A stretch of DNA of 7,759 bases from contig JADLKP010000101.1 in NCBI GenBank assembly GCA_016838945.1, positions 1 to 7,759 of the forward strand, read 5' to 3'. Origin of the DNA: Methanobrevibacter sp. GTDB taxonomy: Archaea; Methanobacteriota; Methanobacteria; Methanobacteriales; Methanobacteriaceae. A program made the position numbers and the translations under genes. Shown here in pieces: positions 5,776-7,759 of the stretch (position 1 is its first letter; each line of letters starts with the position of its first letter). Under the pieces are notes generated by a model. That model did not search any database, was not told where the DNA came from, and saw nothing but the letters and a program-made list of their open reading frames with translations.

Positions 5776-6648
5776 TTAAAATTTTCTGTTAGCCAATTCA
5801 ATTAAATATTGACCATATTCTGTTTTCCTTAGTGGTTTGGCTAATCTCAATAAGTCTTCTTTAGTAATATAACCTTTTAAATAAGCGATTTCTTCCAAAC
5901 AAGCTATGTATAAACTTTGTCTTTTTTGCACTGTTTCAATGAAGTTACTTGCTTCAAGAAGACCATCATGGGTTCCAGTATCTAACCAGGCCATTCCTCT
6001 ACCGAGCAACTCAACTTTGAGTTTTCCACACTTAAGATACTCTTCATTAACGGAAGTGATTTCAAGCTCACCTCTTTCTGATGGCTTGACATTTTTAGCA
6101 ATTTGAATTACGTTATTGTCATAGAAATAAAGCCCTGGAACTATGTAATTGGATTTGGGATGTTCAGGCTTTTCTTCAATGGATAATACATTCCACTCCT
6201 TATCAAACTCTACAACCCCAAACTCTTCAGGCCTATTAGTATAATAACCAAAGATGACAGCACCTTCCTCAAGGTTATATGCCCTTTCCAATATTTCAGT
6301 GAATCTATGTCCATGGAAAACATTGTCCCCTAATATAAGGGCTACATTGTCATCCCCAATAAATTCCTCACCCACAATGAATGCATCAGCCAATCCATTA
6401 GGATTTTCCTGTTCTGCATAAGAGAAGGATATTCCTAAATCGGAACCGTCCCCTAATAATTCCTTATAGATAGGTAAATCACGGGGAGTTGAAATAATTA
6501 AAATCTCTTTAATATTAGCTAACATCAAAACAGATATTGGATAATAAATCATTGGTTTATCATATAAAGGTAATAATTGTTTAGAAACAGCTTTTGTAAT
6601 TGGATACAATCTTGTGCCAGTGCCTCCAGCTAATACGATTCCTTTCAT
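5776..6648 (-). CDS. rmlA: Glucose-1-phosphate thymidylyltransferase
   Basis: RmlA joins glucose-1-phosphate and dTTP to give dTDP-glucose and pyrophosphate, the first and usually feedback-inhibited step of the dTDP-rhamnose route. The 290-residue protein matches the short bacterial-type enzyme. It shows the nucleotide loop LAGGTGTRLYP (6-16), SKQLLPLYDKPMIYYP (22-37), LGDNVFHG (106-113) with metal-binding D108, EEKPEHPKSN (158-167), RGELEIT (192-198) and AWLDTGTHDGL (220-230) with D223. All active-site residues are intact and the length is normal for this class; it is not the longer archaeal bifunctional sugar-1-phosphate type with a beta-helix tail. GTGAT (6652-6656) precedes the ATG by three bases. 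The gene lies 140 bases after rmlD and 30 before rmlC. Confidence 0.97.
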   Translation of the reverse strand: MKGIVLAGGTGTRLYPITKAVSKQLLPLYDKPMIYYPISVLMLANIKEILIISTPRDLPIYKELLGDGSDLGISFSYAEQENPNGLADAFIVGEEFIGDDNVALILGDNVFHGHRFTEILERAYNLEEGAVIFGYYTNRPEEFGVVEFDKEWNVLSIEEKPEHPKSNYIVPGLYFYDNNVIQIAKNVKPSERGELEITSVNEEYLKCGKLKVELLGRGMAWLDTGTHDGLLEASNFIETVQKRQSLYIACLEEIAYLKGYITKEDLLRLAKPLRKTEYGQYLIELANRKF

Positions 6649-6651
6649 ATA

Positions 6652-6656
6652 ATCAC
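6652..6656 (-). promoter_or_regulatory. Ribosome binding site of rmlA
   Basis: GTGAT on the minus strand, three bases before the ATG at 6648. The short spacer fits because this motif is the 3' end of the full Shine-Dalgarno consensus. The same leader form recurs at rmlB and the first glycosyltransferase. Confidence 0.65.
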
Positions 6657-6727
6657 AACTTTAAAATTTTTTGTCATTTTATTGGTCAACTAAATTATTA
6701 AACATTGAATAATTATTTATGATAAAG

Positions 6728-6780
6728 TCTATTTGATAATATTCTATTAGATAATTCCATTAGATAATATTCTATTTTAA
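6728..6780. repeat. Four near-tandem units of about 15 bases in the rmlD-rmlA gap
   Basis: Units begin at 6728, 6743, 6756 and 6771 and follow TCTATT(A/T)GATAAT, with the third reading TCCATT and the fourth cut short. Spacings are 15, 13 and 15 bases. They lie just past the rmlD stop and upstream of rmlA. The rest of the 140-base gap holds AT-rich, TATA-like sequence that could carry a second promoter, though none stands out. Confidence 0.6.
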
Positions 6781-6788
6781 ATAATAAA

Positions 6789-7649
6789 CTAAATTCTTTT
6801 AATTCTCTTAAAAAAATTATATAATGATAAATATGCACCCAAGGCCTCTTTATAATCCCTCATTGGTACAAAACCTGATGCATTCCACTTTCTATTGTTT
6901 AAAACTGAATAGTGAGGTCTTGGAGCAGGCCTCACAAATTCTTCAGTGCTGACTGGGATGACATTAACATCAATATTGGACAATTCAAATATCAGTTTTG
7001 AAAAATCATACCAGGAACATTCCCCTTCATTTGTTACATGATAAATACCATATTTATCACTATGCAAAAGATTTGTGATGGCTACAGCCAAATCCAAGGA
7101 ATATGTTGGAGATCCAATTTGATCATTAACTACAGTTATTTCATCATGGCTTTCTGCTAAATCCAACATGGTATTAACAAAATTTTTTCCATGAAGACCA
7201 TATAGCCATGCAGTACGGAGAATGAAATATTTTTCCGTGCTCTCTTGGATAAATTTTTCTCCTTCCAACTTGGTTTTCCCATAAGCACTTTGAGGACCTA
7301 ACTTATCACTTTCTACAAGAGGAGTTCTCTTACTTCCATCAAAAACATAATCTGTACTTATATGGACTAAAGGAATGTCAATTTTATTGCATGCAATGGC
7401 TAAATTTCTAGGGCCTAATGCATTAACTGCATATGCCTCCTCGAAATTGGTTTCACAATCATCAACAGCAGTAAATGCTGCTGCGTTAATAACCAAATCA
7501 GGCGATTTATCAATGATGAAATCCATCACCTTTTCTTCATCCCTTATGTCTAAATCTTTTGAACCAGTACATGTTAATTCAAAATTTTTAAGAACTTCCC
7601 TTAAATCGGAACCTAACATTCCATAGGATCCAGTAATCAATATTTTCAT
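6789..7649 (-). CDS. rmlD: dTDP-4-dehydrorhamnose reductase
   Basis: RmlD reduces dTDP-4-keto-L-rhamnose to dTDP-L-rhamnose with NAD(P)H, the last step of the pathway. The 286-residue extended short-chain dehydrogenase shows the cofactor loop GSYGMLG (7-13), VINAAAFTAVDDCE (53-66), HISTDYVFDG (96-105), the catalytic YGKTK (Tyr123, Lys127) and RTAWLYG (145-151). The substrate-side QIGSPTY (177-183) and RPAPRPHYSVLNN (240-252) complete it. All family hallmarks are present at normal length. The short basic tail (KRIKRI) is encoded in an A-rich stretch. The ATG at 7649 has GGTGA (7657-7661) seven bases upstream. It is the first gene of the operon in view, directly behind a duplicated promoter-like segment, so it probably opens the transcript. 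Confidence 0.97.
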   Translation of the reverse strand: MKILITGSYGMLGSDLREVLKNFELTCTGSKDLDIRDEEKVMDFIIDKSPDLVINAAAFTAVDDCETNFEEAYAVNALGPRNLAIACNKIDIPLVHISTDYVFDGSKRTPLVESDKLGPQSAYGKTKLEGEKFIQESTEKYFILRTAWLYGLHGKNFVNTMLDLAESHDEITVVNDQIGSPTYSLDLAVAITNLLHSDKYGIYHVTNEGECSWYDFSKLIFELSNIDVNVIPVSTEEFVRPAPRPHYSVLNNRKWNASGFVPMRDYKEALGAYLSLYNFFKRIKRI

Positions 7650-7656
7650 GATATTT

Positions 7657-7661
7657 TCACC
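7657..7661 (-). promoter_or_regulatory. Ribosome binding site of rmlD
   Basis: GGTGA on the minus strand, seven bases before the ATG at 7649. Good match to the Shine-Dalgarno consensus. Confidence 0.75.
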
Positions 7662-7673
7662 AAATGAAATAAT

Positions 7674-7750
7674 TTATAATTCTAAAATATAACTAAATAT
7701 AGCTTAATGAAAAAATTATAATTCTAAAATATAACTAAATATAGCTTAAT
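7674..7750. repeat. Perfect 35-bp direct repeat upstream of rmlD
   Basis: Bases 7674-7708 and 7716-7750 are identical over 35 positions (beginning TTATAATTCT, ending AGCTTAAT), and the A-rich linkers are nearly the same, giving a 42-base tandem unit. The bases after the second copy (TGAAAAAAT) resemble the linker after the first, so a further copy may start just past the right edge. On the minus strand each unit holds TATA-like strings (CTATATTTA, TTATATTTT), so this is probably the operon promoter region in duplicate. Confidence 0.9.
7685..7703 (-). promoter_or_regulatory. Candidate TATA box for the rml operon
   Basis: On the minus strand CTATATTTAG (7702-7693) and TTATATTT (7692-7685) are AT-rich boxes. 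A start about 25 bases past the first would fall near 7671 and leave a leader of some 20 bases carrying the GGTGA site. The same boxes recur 42 bases upstream in the second repeat copy. No clear purine-rich BRE can be chosen by eye. Confidence 0.4.
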
Positions 7751-7759
7751 TGAAAAAAT

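Noticed and set aside
7375..7626. 83-codon plus-strand frame
   Set aside because: Antisense shadow of the N-terminal Rossmann part of rmlD.
7674..7750. Attachment site or insertion-element ends
   Set aside because: The copies are direct and adjacent with only a short A-rich linker; there is no enclosed element, no integrase or transposase and no tRNA gene nearby.

Overview
The window is an AT-rich stretch carrying a surface-polysaccharide locus. It most likely comes from a methanogenic archaeon of the Methanobacteriales, Methanobrevibacter-like. The support is very low GC, dense AT between genes, Shine-Dalgarno motifs that match the archaeal 16S 3' end (AGGTG, GGTGA, GTGAT close before ATG), TATA-like tracts and oligo-T ends. 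No taxonomically diagnostic gene is present, so the assignment is an inference.

All seven genes lie on the minus strand, so the locus reads right to left. It starts with rmlD (7649-6789), then rmlA (6648-5776), rmlC (5745-5182) and rmlB (5087-4080). Together these make the complete four-enzyme route from glucose-1-phosphate and dTTP to dTDP-L-rhamnose. Two GT-A fold family 2 glycosyltransferases of the rhamnosyltransferase-like WbbL type follow (4026-3043 and 3023-2127). After a 203-base AT-rich gap comes a membrane polyprenyl-phosphate sugar phosphotransferase of the WcaJ/CpsE class (1923-520). The logic is one pathway: the transferase loads the first sugar-phosphate on the lipid carrier, the Rml enzymes supply activated rhamnose, and the two transferases extend the chain. 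No flippase, polymerase, ligase or oligosaccharyltransferase is in view.

Two start sites are re-placed from ribosome binding sites. The longest rmlB frame begins on a GTG that is really part of the Shine-Dalgarno; the ATG at 5087 is preferred. The first glycosyltransferase probably starts at 4026, not at the ATG overlapping the rmlB stop.

The noncoding DNA is more structured than usual. Left of the operon (1-519) are an 11-bp periodic T-tract array (about 55-168) and two strong hairpins (434-458, 473-507) directly after the last stop codon. Short degenerate repeats occupy the gaps at 1999-2060, 5092-5178 and 6728-6780. A perfect 35-bp direct repeat with a 42-bp period lies upstream of rmlD and may continue beyond the right edge. 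The proteins are an ordinary, recognisable set; I see no clearly new enzymatic system.
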